Of a stretch of DNA of 64,000 bases, positions 26,163-34,435 are shown piece by piece; positions within the stretch are counted from its first letter, which is position 1; each line of letters starts with the position of its first letter. The stretch lies in the NCBI GenBank assembly GCA_964610045.1, contig CAZSUN010000001.1, positions 79,593 to 143,592 of the forward strand, in the 5' to 3' direction. Origin of the DNA: JACCYX01 sp964610045 (GTDB taxonomy: Bacteria > Chloroflexota > Chloroflexia > Thermomicrobiales > UBA6265). The notes below the pieces were generated by a model that had not been told where the DNA came from, ran no database searches, and saw only the letters and a list, made by a program, of their open reading frames with translations. The position numbers were made by a program, and so were the translations under genes.

Positions 26163-27455
26163 TCAGCTGCCGAGCAACCGGTCGAGTTCTCCCTGAACGG
26201 TCGTCTCCAGCGCGGCCAGTTCGGACGCAGCGTCCGCGCCGTCGCGCACGACGCGCGTCAGCGCATCCGTGTAGGCGCTGCCCATTGAGCCAATCCAGAA
26301 CGGGTTGTTGCCGACGCCATAATCGTAGAGATTCTGGACCAGGTCGGCCGCAGCCCCAACCTGGAGCTTCTCGGCTGTCGCAGCGGCGCTCTGACGAGGT
26401 GGAACGTGGAAGCCGTAGCCGACATTCCAGTCGGTCTGGATCTCGGTATTCTCGATCCAGAGGAACGAGACCAACTTCTTTGCTTCTTCGATATGGGCGC
26501 TCTTGCCATTGACGCAAGAGCCCCAACCGCCCCAGAAGGTGGACGACGTGCCTTCAGCATCGGACGGAGGCCAGGCGAACACGCCGACATCGTCACCGAG
26601 GGCCTCGTTGATTGCCGGGAACGCCCAGAGGCCGGTCCACTGCATGGCGGTCGCACCCTGAATGAAGGCGGACGGATCCCAGTAGTCCGTCGTAGACCCC
26701 ATCAGGAGCGAGCCGGAGTCGTTGAGTTCCTTGAGCTTGCCCCACGATGCGGCGACTCGCTCGGTGTTGAAGCCCGGCTTGTTGTCGGCGGTGAGGAAAT
26801 CGGCACCGGCTGACCAGAGAAGCGGTCCACCGAGCGCGCCGATGCCACCATCATTGCCGACGAAGAGGCCCTTCTGGCGACCGGTATCGAGCGCCGTGGA
26901 GGCAGCGATCAGCTCGTCGATGTTTGTCGGAACGGCGAGTCCCGCACCTTCGAGCAGGCTCTTCCGGTAGTAGACACCACCGGTATCGGTCAGCATTTTG
27001 ACCCAGAAGATGCTGCCATTGATGGTGGCCGGGAGCAGGTTCTGGTCGCCAAAGTCGGCCTTGAGCTCATCGGTATAGAGGTCATCGAGTGGCGCGACCT
27101 GATTTTGGTTCACCTGGTCGAGGGTGACGCCATTCTGCTCGAAGACATCCGGACCATCATCAGTGAGAAGGGCAGCCGAGAGGGTGGCGCCGTAGTCACC
27201 GAGCTGCCAGACCACTTCGACCTCGATGCCGGGGTTGGCTTCGGTGAACTGGGCGGCATAGCGCATGACGGCGTCCTGCGTGCCTTCCTCGCCGTACTGG
27301 TGATACCACTGCGTCAGGCGGATGGTGTCCTGGGCGAGCGCGCCTGGCGCCCGGCCATACCCGGCAAACGCGATGGCGCCACCGGCAAAGAGCATGCTCC
27401 TGACAAGGTCACGACGATTGACCCCGGAGATAGAGACCCGTTGATGCGACGACAT
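26163..27455 (-). CDS. Carbohydrate ABC transporter substrate-binding protein (extracellular family 1), Tat-type signal
   Basis: A 430-residue extracytoplasmic solute receptor. The export signal has a twin-arginine pattern (VNRRDLVRSMLFAGGA, about 13-28) ending near ALAQD (about 43), which suggests Tat export. The mature part follows the family 1 pattern: QWYHQYGEEGTQDAVMRY at the start, PDVFEQNG, a mid-region GGVYYRKSLLEGAG and a C-terminal helix. No lipobox cysteine is seen. The ATG at 27455 gives the signal directly; upstream codons in frame are Arg/Cys-rich and unlikely. It is first in the operon with the MalF- and MalG-type permeases. Ligand unknown. Confidence 0.9.
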   Translation of the reverse strand: MSSHQRVSISGVNRRDLVRSMLFAGGAIAFAGYGRAPGALAQDTIRLTQWYHQYGEEGTQDAVMRYAAQFTEANPGIEVEVVWQLGDYGATLSAALLTDDGPDVFEQNGVTLDQVNQNQVAPLDDLYTDELKADFGDQNLLPATINGSIFWVKMLTDTGGVYYRKSLLEGAGLAVPTNIDELIAASTALDTGRQKGLFVGNDGGIGALGGPLLWSAGADFLTADNKPGFNTERVAASWGKLKELNDSGSLLMGSTTDYWDPSAFIQGATAMQWTGLWAFPAINEALGDDVGVFAWPPSDAEGTSSTFWGGWGSCVNGKSAHIEEAKKLVSFLWIENTEIQTDWNVGYGFHVPPRQSAAATAEKLQVGAAADLVQNLYDYGVGNNPFWIGSMGSAYTDALTRVVRDGADAASELAALETTVQGELDRLLGS

Positions 27456-27471
27456 GTCACGGACCTTTCCA

Positions 27472-27487
27472 GTTACCTTGCGGTAAC
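27472..27487. promoter_or_regulatory. Operator-like inverted repeat in the sugar ABC leader
   Basis: A perfect palindrome with arms GTTACC and GGTAAC around TTGC lies between the predicted -10 box and the start codon of the binding-protein gene. This position suits a repressor site. No regulator gene is adjacent, so the binding factor is unknown. Confidence 0.5.
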
Positions 27488-27523
27488 CGTACGCATTGGG
27501 ACAGGTGCAATGATTGCGGCGTG

Positions 27524-27551
27524 ATTGTACGATGTTCTGTGCAATCTGCAA
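27524..27551 (-). promoter_or_regulatory. Candidate promoter of the sugar ABC operon
   Basis: On the minus strand, TTGCAG (27546-27551) and TACAAT (27524-27529) are separated by 16 bases. The -10 box fits the consensus well and the -35 only partly. It lies about 70 bases upstream of the ATG, with the palindrome in between. Confidence 0.4.
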
Positions 27552-27782
27552 GTTACGTGGCACGAACGCACAAGAAGGCAGATACGAACCTGATGGTTTC
27601 GCGCCGTCCGAACTCCGTATACTGCGCACATCGGCCAGCCATGCCGGTTCCGCGGACATGGTCATCCGGTCGCCTCAACCTCTCGGTGGGTCCCAGTAGT
27701 TGCCGGCACAGACCGGCGACGGTGTGTCAATTGTTTCATTCAGTGCGGCCGCCATGGCTGGTACTGCAAGGAGTATTGGTTC

Positions 27783-29408
27783 ATGCGTCCCGAATCACGG
27801 AACACAACGCTGGCTTCGCTGCTCGCCGACGTGGCGAGCGGCAAACTGACGCGGCGGCAGGCAGTCCAGGTTGCCCTGGCGACCGGCGTGGCCCTGCCAG
27901 GCATGGGCGCGGCAATGGGATCGGCACTGGCGCAGGATTCGACCCCGGCTGCCGAAGGCAAGCCGGGCGGAACGCTGCGGGTGGCGTTGCAGGCTGATCC
28001 GGCCGAACTCGATCCGCACCTGACATCGCTGACCGCCGCCTGGCACGTACTGGAGCATATCTACGAGGGACTCGTTGCCCCGGATGCGAGCCTGGCTCCG
28101 ATTCCAGTCCTCGCGGAGTCGTGGACGATCTCCGACGACGGCCTGACGTATACCTTCGCGATCCGGCAGGGTGTGAAGTTCCACAATGGCCGGGAAATGA
28201 CTGCAGATGATGCGGTCTTCACCTTCACCCGGATCATGGACCCGGCGACCGCCTCTCCATATTCGTCGGACTTCACCGGCGTGACCTCGGTTGAGGCGCC
28301 GGATGCTGCGACCCTGGTCATCACCCTGAGCGCCGCCGACGCCTCCTTCCTGGCGAAGCTGATGGGGACATCGATCTCGATCGTGGCCCAGGAAGAGATC
28401 GAGGCCAACGGCGGCGACCTGATGCTGACCGCGGCCGGCGCGGGGACCGGGCCGTTCAAATTTGTGGAGTACATCCCGAACACGAGCATGTCCGTCGAGC
28501 GAAACGCCGACTACTGGGATGCGCCGCTTCCCTTCCTCGATGGGATCGAGTTCACCGTCACCTCCGAGCCGACCTCCCGCCGCACCGCCCTCATTCAGGG
28601 TTCGGCTGACTTCATCGAATACGCCCCGTTCCAGGACATGGCGATCTTCGAGGAAGACGAATCGATCCAGGTGTTCGGGAACCAGAACACGAACATCCGC
28701 TACATGGGCGTGAACGTCCTGCGCGAACCGTTCGACAAGCCGGAGGTGCGGCAGGCGATCGCGATGGTGATCGACCGCGCGCCGATCATCGAGGCGGCCA
28801 TGTTCGGCGCCGCCACGCCGACGGAGACGATCTTCCCTGCCTCGTTCTGGGCCGGAATGGAGCACGAGATCGCGGCACCCGACATCGAGGGCGCGAAGGC
28901 GCTGCTGGAGTCGGTCGGACTCGGCGATGGGTTCAGCTGCAAGATCCACTCCTGGGCGCAGTATTCGTTCCTGAACAACGCGGCGATTGTGATCATCGAG
29001 CAGCTCAAGCAGATCGGGATCGAGGCGGAAACCGACTTCCAGGAGAACACGATCTACCTGGAGAACTACTTCGCCGGGAACTTCGATCTTTCGGTGACGG
29101 GCACGAGCGCCTACGTCGACCCGAATGATGTGATCGAGAGCAACTTCCACACGAACCGGACGAACCTCGCGACCGGGTACAGCAACCCCGATGTCGATGC
29201 GTTGATCGAGCAAGGCATCGCGACCACCGACCAGGCGGCGCGGGCCGAGATCTACGTGCAGATCCAGGAGCAGTTGCTGGTGGATCTGCCGTGGATCAAC
29301 CTCTTCATCGCCGACCAGTACGAGGCCGCGAAGACCTTCGTGATGGGGTACGAACACCTCGCGACCGGGTCGAACCGGTCGTTCCGCCAGGTCTGGCTCG
29401 ACCAGTAG
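27783..29408 (+). CDS. Peptide/nickel-type ABC transporter substrate-binding protein (SBP family 5), first copy
   Basis: A 541-residue solute receptor of the DppA/OppA class. The Tat-like signal TRRQAVQVALATGVALPG (about 23-40) ends near ALAQD (about 51). The family 5 signature region is GGTLRVALQADPAELDPHL, followed by AESWTISDDGLTYTFAIRQG and VKFHNGREMTADDAVFTF. An AAGGAG site supports the ATG. A second homologue follows after a terminator; the two share the domain order and many identical segments (EYIPNTS, YWDAP, PGGTLR), indicating a duplication. Ligand class (oligopeptide, sugar oligomer or metal) is uncertain. Confidence 0.93.
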   Translation: MRPESRNTTLASLLADVASGKLTRRQAVQVALATGVALPGMGAAMGSALAQDSTPAAEGKPGGTLRVALQADPAELDPHLTSLTAAWHVLEHIYEGLVAPDASLAPIPVLAESWTISDDGLTYTFAIRQGVKFHNGREMTADDAVFTFTRIMDPATASPYSSDFTGVTSVEAPDAATLVITLSAADASFLAKLMGTSISIVAQEEIEANGGDLMLTAAGAGTGPFKFVEYIPNTSMSVERNADYWDAPLPFLDGIEFTVTSEPTSRRTALIQGSADFIEYAPFQDMAIFEEDESIQVFGNQNTNIRYMGVNVLREPFDKPEVRQAIAMVIDRAPIIEAAMFGAATPTETIFPASFWAGMEHEIAAPDIEGAKALLESVGLGDGFSCKIHSWAQYSFLNNAAIVIIEQLKQIGIEAETDFQENTIYLENYFAGNFDLSVTGTSAYVDPNDVIESNFHTNRTNLATGYSNPDVDALIEQGIATTDQAARAEIYVQIQEQLLVDLPWINLFIADQYEAAKTFVMGYEHLATGSNRSFRQVWLDQ

Positions 29409-29418
29409 GACCATCATC

Positions 29419-29453
29419 CTGCCCGCCCGGCTGATCTGGCAGGAGGCGGGCAG
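29419..29453 (+). terminator. Hairpin after the first binding-protein gene
   Basis: A 9-bp inverted repeat (29419-29427 with 29445-29453) follows the stop by 10 bases. It lacks a T-run and is backed up by the stronger hairpin just downstream. Confidence 0.45.
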
Positions 29454-29463
29454 CGATAGAATC

Positions 29464-29502
29464 CGAGGCACGAACCGGTCCGCCTGGTTCGTGCCTCGTT
29501 TT
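29464..29502 (+). terminator. Rho-independent terminator between the two binding-protein genes
   Basis: A perfect 13-bp stem (29464-29476 with 29486-29498) with a 9-base loop is followed at once by TTTT. This is the most canonical intrinsic terminator in the window. It would separate expression of the first binding protein from the second binding protein and the permeases. Confidence 0.8.
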
Positions 29503-29534
29503 CATGGGTTCAGTGGTCACCAGGAGTTCAGGTC

Positions 29535-31085
29535 ATGGGTCACGAGTTCACGTTCTCACGTCGTCAGGCGGTCGTTGCCGGCACCGCGCTGGCCGGTCTG
29601 GCTGGATCTGTCGACTCGCTCGCTCAGGCTACGCCCGAACCGCAGCCGGGCGGCACGCTGCGGATTGGGGTCCAGGGCGATCCGACGAATCTCGACCCGC
29701 ACCTGACAGTACTGGCTGCCGCCGGGGTGATCGTGCCCTTTGCCTACGAAGGCCTGGTCACCGTCGATTCCGGGCTGAATCCGATACCGTCACTGGCAGA
29801 ATCGTGGACCGTGTCCGACGACCTGCTGACCTACACCTTTGCACTCAAGACCGGGGCGGCATTTCACAACGGCCGGGCCTTCGTTGCGAATGATGTGGTG
29901 TACAGCTTCAATCGCGTCCTCGATCCGGACGTGGCCTCGCCATCGGCGTCGTACGCGTCGGGGATCGCGGAGATGACTGCGCCGAACGATGCGACGGTCG
30001 TCATCACGCTGGCGGCGCCGGACGCCTCGTTCCTGACGAAGCTGGCGTGGTGGGGGATGTCGATCGTTCCCCATGAAGCGGTCGATGAGCACGGCGACCT
30101 GGCGTTGACAATGGTTGGCACCGGACCGTTCGTGTTCGACGAGTACATCCCCAACACGAGTCTGACATTCAGCAGGAATGCGGCGTACTGGGACGCGCCG
30201 AAGCCGTACGTCGAAACGCTGGAAGTCCTGATTGCGTCCGATGACACGGCGAGGACTGCAGCGCTGATCTCCGATACCGTCGACATCATCGAACAGGTGC
30301 CGCACCGCGACATCGGTGCGCTCCAGGCGAACAATGCGGTGAACCTGGCTGGATCGAGCGCAACGAACCTGCGGTGGATCGTGTTCAACCTGCGGCGTTC
30401 GCCCTTCGACATGCTGGACGTTCGGCGGGCGATCGCGGCGGCGCTCGAACGCCAGCAGATCATCGACTCATCGGTGTTTGGCTATGGCGAGCCGCTGGTT
30501 GGACTGTACCCGCCATCGTACTGGGCAGGATACCAGGGAGACGTGCCGGAACAGGATCTCGATGGGGCGAAGGCGCTGATGGCGTCCGTCACCGTACCGG
30601 AAGGGTTCCGGCCGGGTTTGCTGACCTGGGCAGAGTACGACTTCCTCTCGAACGCCTCGGTGGTCGTGCAGGAGCAGTTGCGGCAGGTTGGGATCGAAGC
30701 GGAGATCGAGCCCGAGGAAAACGCCACCTACATAAACCGGTTTTTTTCGGGCGATTTCGACATCGCGGTGATGGGCGCTTCAGGGTACATGGATCCGAAC
30801 GAGTGGCTGGAACAGAGCCTGAAGACCGACGGCCCGAACAACGCGGCCGGGTTCAGCGACGCCGAACTCGATTCCCTGATCGAACAGGGACTGCGGGAAC
30901 ACGATCGCGAGGCAAGGGCGGAGATCTACCAGCAGGCGCAGCAACTCGTGATCGACCAGGCGCCGTGGGTCAGCCTGTTCACGTCAGACACGTATGAGGG
31001 ATTGCAGCCGAGGGTGCAGGGGTTCGTTCATTACCTCAATGGCAGCATGCAATCGGCGCGTGATGTCTGGCTGGACGAGGGGTAG
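29535..31085 (+). CDS. Peptide/nickel-type ABC transporter substrate-binding protein (SBP family 5), second copy
   Basis: A 516-residue paralogue of the preceding gene. The signal is a Tat-type SRRQAVVAGTALAGLAG (about 8-24). The conserved core begins GGTLRIGVQGDPTNLDPHL and keeps AESWTVSDDLLTYTFALKTG and HNGRAFVANDVVYSFNR. Downstream it shares YIPNTSL, YWDAPKP and the QLRQVGIEAEIEPEENATY block with the first copy. The start has a CCAGGAG site about 10 bases upstream. It is the copy nearest the permease pair and so the best partner for them, but the gap of 390 bases holds hairpins and may separate the transcripts. Confidence 0.93.
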   Translation: MGHEFTFSRRQAVVAGTALAGLAGSVDSLAQATPEPQPGGTLRIGVQGDPTNLDPHLTVLAAAGVIVPFAYEGLVTVDSGLNPIPSLAESWTVSDDLLTYTFALKTGAAFHNGRAFVANDVVYSFNRVLDPDVASPSASYASGIAEMTAPNDATVVITLAAPDASFLTKLAWWGMSIVPHEAVDEHGDLALTMVGTGPFVFDEYIPNTSLTFSRNAAYWDAPKPYVETLEVLIASDDTARTAALISDTVDIIEQVPHRDIGALQANNAVNLAGSSATNLRWIVFNLRRSPFDMLDVRRAIAAALERQQIIDSSVFGYGEPLVGLYPPSYWAGYQGDVPEQDLDGAKALMASVTVPEGFRPGLLTWAEYDFLSNASVVVQEQLRQVGIEAEIEPEENATYINRFFSGDFDIAVMGASGYMDPNEWLEQSLKTDGPNNAAGFSDAELDSLIEQGLREHDREARAEIYQQAQQLVIDQAPWVSLFTSDTYEGLQPRVQGFVHYLNGSMQSARDVWLDEG

Positions 31086-31475
31086 GCTCGCCAACTGGCG
31101 ACCGGCATCGCGAACGATCCCCTGAGTCCAGTGCCGGGATGGAGTCGGCCCCGACAAACGACCGAAGGTGGTGAGGTCGCAGCCAAATGGCGTAATTGGC
31201 AGCGGATCGCCCGGAGGTGGGATGTGAGCTTTCCTCCCAGACTGTTTGGGGTCGCAGACCCCGCCTCGTCATCTCGAGTTTATCGAGACACCCGTCGGAG
31301 AATCTGGTCCGACGAAGTCGGACGCCATGTCGATCAGGTTTGGCATCGACCTACGGTCGATCGCGCTTCGCGCAGGGATGTCTCGACACAAGCCCTCGGC
31401 TGGCGCCTCGGACTCGGCTCGACATGACGGTTGGATGGGGTATCACTGTACGGTCCGGTAGATAGGAGTGGGGGA
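31086..31475. other. Hairpin-dense intergenic element before the dipeptide-type permeases
   Basis: About 390 bases without a gene. A run of short perfect stems sits at 31248-31262 (GGGGTC/GACCCC), 31272-31288 (TCTCGA/TCGAGA), 31293-31314 (7 bp) and 31345-31361 (ATCGACC/GGTCGAT), followed by GCGC-TTC-GCGC near 31363. The stretch ending CTCGACATGACG resembles interspersed intergenic elements known from Chloroflexota-type genomes. A conventional promoter was not evident. Confidence 0.55.
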
Positions 31476-32426
31476 ATGCTGAAGTTCATCCTTCGCCGGG
31501 TGCTGTTGATGATTCCGGTCTTGCTCGGGGTGACGTTGATTACGTTCATCATCGTGCGCTCGATTCCCGGCGATCCGGTCCAGACGATGCTCGGCGCGGA
31601 TCGCCGGACGACGCCCGAGCAGATCGAGGCGATCCGGCACGCCTACGGGCTGGACCAATCGTTGCCAATGCAGTACCTGAAGTGGCTCGGTCATGTGTTG
31701 ACGGGGGACCTGGGGACATCGCTGCGGACGCGGCGAGACCTGGTCGATGAGCTTGCCCTTCGATTGCCGGTGACGATCCAGTTGACGATGATGGCCATGA
31801 TCATGGCCGCCATCCCGGCGATGGTCCTCGGCGTGCTGGCGGCGCTACGGCGAAACTCGACTGCGGACTACGTGGCGACGATCGTGACCCTGGTCGGCGT
31901 TTCCGTACCGAACTTTTTCCTGGCCACCCTGTTCGTGCTCCTGTTTTCGTACAAACTGAAATGGCTGCCGCCGGTCGGTTTCCGGCCATTCCTCGATGAC
32001 CCCGGGCAAAACCTGAAGTCGATGATCCTGCCGGCCTTGAGTCTCGGCTTACCGCTGGCCGCGATCCTGATGCGGTTCACGCGTTCGTCGGTGCTCGAAG
32101 TATTGGGGCAGGAGCACGTGCGGACCGCGCGGGCGAAGGGCCTGCCTCGCAGCCGGGTGCTGATGCGGCACGTGTTGCCAAATGCCGGGATCCCGATCCT
32201 GACAATCGTCGGGATCCAGATCGCCAACCTCCTGGGCGGAACCGTCATCATCGAGCAAATCTTCGGGTTGCCGGGCGTCGGCAAGTACGTCTACGACTCG
32301 ATTGCCAACCGGGATTACCCGGTCGTGCAAAGTGTGACCCTGGTGCTGGCGTTCATTTTCGTCCTCGTCAGCCTGATCGTGGATGTCCTCTACGCGGTTC
32401 TTGACCCACGGTTGCGCCGTTCGTAG
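31476..32426 (+). CDS. Peptide-type ABC transporter permease, DppB/OppB family
   Basis: A 316-residue membrane subunit. The conserved N-terminus MLKFILRRVLLMIPVLLGVT begins the first helix, and SIPGDPVQTMLG and YGLDQSLPMQYLKWL are typical of the family. The EAA-type loop is VRTARAKGLPRSRVLMRHVLP (about 224-244, quoted only in part), and FGLPGVGKYVYDSI lies near the end. The ATG at 31476 has a GGAG site; an in-frame ATG 45 bases earlier has none. It pairs with the DppC-type gene 36 bases downstream. Confidence 0.94.
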   Translation: MLKFILRRVLLMIPVLLGVTLITFIIVRSIPGDPVQTMLGADRRTTPEQIEAIRHAYGLDQSLPMQYLKWLGHVLTGDLGTSLRTRRDLVDELALRLPVTIQLTMMAMIMAAIPAMVLGVLAALRRNSTADYVATIVTLVGVSVPNFFLATLFVLLFSYKLKWLPPVGFRPFLDDPGQNLKSMILPALSLGLPLAAILMRFTRSSVLEVLGQEHVRTARAKGLPRSRVLMRHVLPNAGIPILTIVGIQIANLLGGTVIIEQIFGLPGVGKYVYDSIANRDYPVVQSVTLVLAFIFVLVSLIVDVLYAVLDPRLRRS

Positions 32427-32462
32427 CGCGCGTTCCGGTTGGAGCCGGAGGGAGGGAAGACC

Positions 32463-33362
32463 ATGACAGATGCGAGCGCAGCGACGGTGACGCGGGCAGG
32501 ATTCGATGCTGCGGGCCAACGGATATCGCGGCGCCCTGGCTTGTTTCGGGTCATCATGCAGCAGCGGCTGGCGGTGTCCGGGATCGCGATCGTGGGTTTC
32601 TTCCTGATCGTGGCGCTGATCGGCCCCTGGGTGGCCCCACACGGCGCGACCGAGCAATTCGCCGGGCAACAGTTGCAACCACCGAGTAGCGAGTTCTGGT
32701 TCGGCACCGACGAATTCGGGCGGGATGTGTTCAGCCGGTTGCTGTACGGGGCGCGGATCTCGTTTCAGGTTGGCATCATCTCGGTCGGGATTTCAGCGGT
32801 AATCGGGATCGTGCTGGGGCTCGTCGCCGGGTATTTCGGCGGTTGGCTGGACAACATCATCACGTTACTGATGGACGTGTTGTTCGCTTTCCCCACCATC
32901 CTGCTGGCGATCGCCATCATGACCGCACTGGGCAACTCGATCACCAACGTGATGATCGCGATCGGCCTGGTGAACGCGCCATCGTTCATGCGGGTGGTGC
33001 GGGGATCGGTGCTGTCGGTGCGGACGAGCACGTTTGTGGAATCGGCGGTGGTCGTCGGCGCACCGGTCCCGACGATCCTGCGGCGACACATATTCCCGAA
33101 TATCACCGCGCCGCTGATCGTGCATGGCTCGTTGAACTTCGCGTTCGCCGTGCTTGCCGAGGCATCCCTGGCATTCCTGGGTCTCGGCAACAAGCCACCA
33201 TCGCCGTCATGGGGGTCGATGGTGTCGTCGTCGTACCCGGTGCTGCAGATGGCGCCGTGGGCAGCGATTTTCCCGGGCATGGCGATCGGATTGACGGTCC
33301 TGGGGTTCAACCTGCTGGGTGACGGGTTGCGGGACGCGCTGGATCCGAAACTGCGGCGGTAG
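32463..33362 (+). CDS. Peptide-type ABC transporter permease, DppC/OppC family
   Basis: A 299-residue partner permease. It has the DppC N-terminal helix (about 38-60, VSGIAIVGFFLIVALIGPWV), the FGTDEFGRDVFSRLLYGAR motif after the first periplasmic loop, and an EAA-type segment FVESAVVVGAPVPTILRRHI. The C-terminal GLTVLGFNLLGDGLRDALDP is diagnostic. A very strong GGAGGGAGG site precedes the ATG. It ends the transport cluster; the next 60 bases are A/G-rich, and the fatty-acid promoter follows. Genes for the two ATPases (DppD, DppF) are not in the window. Confidence 0.95.
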   Translation: MTDASAATVTRAGFDAAGQRISRRPGLFRVIMQQRLAVSGIAIVGFFLIVALIGPWVAPHGATEQFAGQQLQPPSSEFWFGTDEFGRDVFSRLLYGARISFQVGIISVGISAVIGIVLGLVAGYFGGWLDNIITLLMDVLFAFPTILLAIAIMTALGNSITNVMIAIGLVNAPSFMRVVRGSVLSVRTSTFVESAVVVGAPVPTILRRHIFPNITAPLIVHGSLNFAFAVLAEASLAFLGLGNKPPSPSWGSMVSSSYPVLQMAPWAAIFPGMAIGLTVLGFNLLGDGLRDALDPKLRR

Positions 33363-33419
33363 GACGGAAAGAGAAAAGAGGAAACAGGAAATAGAGAAGC
33401 GAGACGGAGTTATGGGCGT

Positions 33420-33449
33420 TTGACTGGCATTCCGGGCACGACGTATACT
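33420..33449 (+). promoter_or_regulatory. Sigma-70-type promoter of the yceD-rpmF-fab cluster
   Basis: TTGACT (33420-33425) and TATACT (33444-33449) are separated by 18 bases, each matching the consensus at five of six positions. It lies about 95 bases before the yceD start. A stem-loop begins 9 bases past the -10, so it would be at the very 5' end of the transcript. Confidence 0.65.
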
Positions 33450-33458
33450 TCGCCGGTG

Positions 33459-33477
33459 CGCCGGGTTCTACCCGGCG
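33459..33477 (+). promoter_or_regulatory. 5'-leader stem-loop of the yceD transcript
   Basis: A perfect 8-bp stem (33459-33466 with 33470-33477) with a TCT loop lies at the predicted transcription start. It could shield the 5' end from RNases. No T-run makes it an obvious terminator. Confidence 0.4.
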
Positions 33478-33543
33478 TCTTCGTGCGCATGTCCGTCAAT
33501 CCGCGCCTCGTGCCGGATGGTGGACGATGGAACGGGTGACAGG

Positions 33544-34098
33544 ATGACAATCGATGAGCGTCGCGCCACCCAGGTGCAGAACGACACGCGCATCAATGTC
33601 GCCTCGTTGCTCCAGGAGCCCGTGGGTAGCACGCGCGAGTTGCTGGTGCATCTCGACAGATTGCCGCTCGATACGGACCTGGCTGCGTTCGATGTGCGGG
33701 CGTCCCTCGAGTTGACGCGCATCAAGGGGGCGATCCTCGTTGATGCGGATCTCGAAGCGGTGATTCCGCTGGAGTGCGTGACCTGTCTCGCTGAATATGA
33801 ACAGGCGGTGGCGGAGTCGTTTTCGGAACCGTTCCGGCAGTTGGTCGATGTACGGACCGGCGCCAGTCTCGCGACCGACGAACGGGTCGACGAGCAGATC
33901 GACGACGAACCGGCGTTCACCATCGACGAAAGTCACGAACTCGATTTGCGGGAGGCGTTCCGCCAGTGGTTCGTGCTGGCGATCCCGATGCAGCCGAGTT
34001 GCGGGCCGAACTGCCCGGGACCGGTTGAGATCGGCGACGGCGGTGACGCAATCGTCGATGAACGGTTTGCAAGCCTCGCGAGCCTGCTTGACGATTGA
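33544..34098 (+). CDS. yceD: YceD/DUF177 family protein
   Basis: A 184-residue member of the DUF177 family, found next to rpmF in most bacteria and linked to large-ribosomal-subunit/23S rRNA accumulation. The family cysteine pairs are visible in LECVTCLAEYE (about 78-83) and the C-terminal SCGPNCPGP (about 153), and the middle DESHELDLREAFRQW block is typical. Start choice is uncertain: ATG 33544 (used) and ATG 33517 are both in frame and neither has a clear ribosome site. It opens the cluster yceD-rpmF-fabH-fabG, an order related to that of E. coli, and lies directly behind the best promoter in the window. Confidence 0.88.
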   Translation: MTIDERRATQVQNDTRINVASLLQEPVGSTRELLVHLDRLPLDTDLAAFDVRASLELTRIKGAILVDADLEAVIPLECVTCLAEYEQAVAESFSEPFRQLVDVRTGASLATDERVDEQIDDEPAFTIDESHELDLREAFRQWFVLAIPMQPSCGPNCPGPVEIGDGGDAIVDERFASLASLLDD

Positions 34099-34204
34099 CG
34101 CTGGAAGGCCAGGGCGTGGTTGCCTGGGGCCATGACGATGCGATTTGACGCCATCCGGAGGTGGAAACACCCGGCACGGCGAATCTATAGAGGAGAACGA
34201 GATC

Positions 34205-34408
34205 ATGGGCGCACTTCCGAAACAGCGGGTCAGCCGGGCCCACCAGGGCAATCGGCGCCGTCATCACTTCATCCCCGAGCTGCAACTCGTGACCTGCCCG
34301 CAGTGCGGTGGCAAGCGCCGCCCGCATCATGTGTGCCCGAATTGCGGTACCTACCGCAATCGCCAGGTCATTGAAATCGAGAGCACCCGCCGCGCTTCCG
34401 AATCCTGA
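34205..34408 (+). CDS. rpmF: 50S ribosomal protein L32
   Basis: A 67-residue zinc-ribbon ribosomal protein. The N-terminus MGALPKQRVSRAHQGNRRRHH is the basic rRNA-binding arm. Zinc ligands are CPQCGG and CPNCG (about 37-53), so this is the C+ zinc form. The ATG at 34205 has a GAGGAG site and matches the family start. It follows yceD after 106 bases and precedes a large nested hairpin ahead of fabH. Confidence 0.96.
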   Translation: MGALPKQRVSRAHQGNRRRHHFIPELQLVTCPQCGGKRRPHHVCPNCGTYRNRQVIEIESTRRASES

Positions 34409-34435
34409 TCGGGATTCGTGACAACCGGTGAAGGG

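Noticed and set aside
27795..29471. Long open frame of 558 codons on the minus strand opposite the first binding-protein gene
   Set aside because: It is an antisense shadow of a GC-rich gene: Arg/Asp/Val-rich, no domain, and the plus strand has a signal peptide, motifs and a ribosome site.
31086..31475. CRISPR array
   Set aside because: The short palindromes differ from one another and no regular repeat-spacer period is seen.
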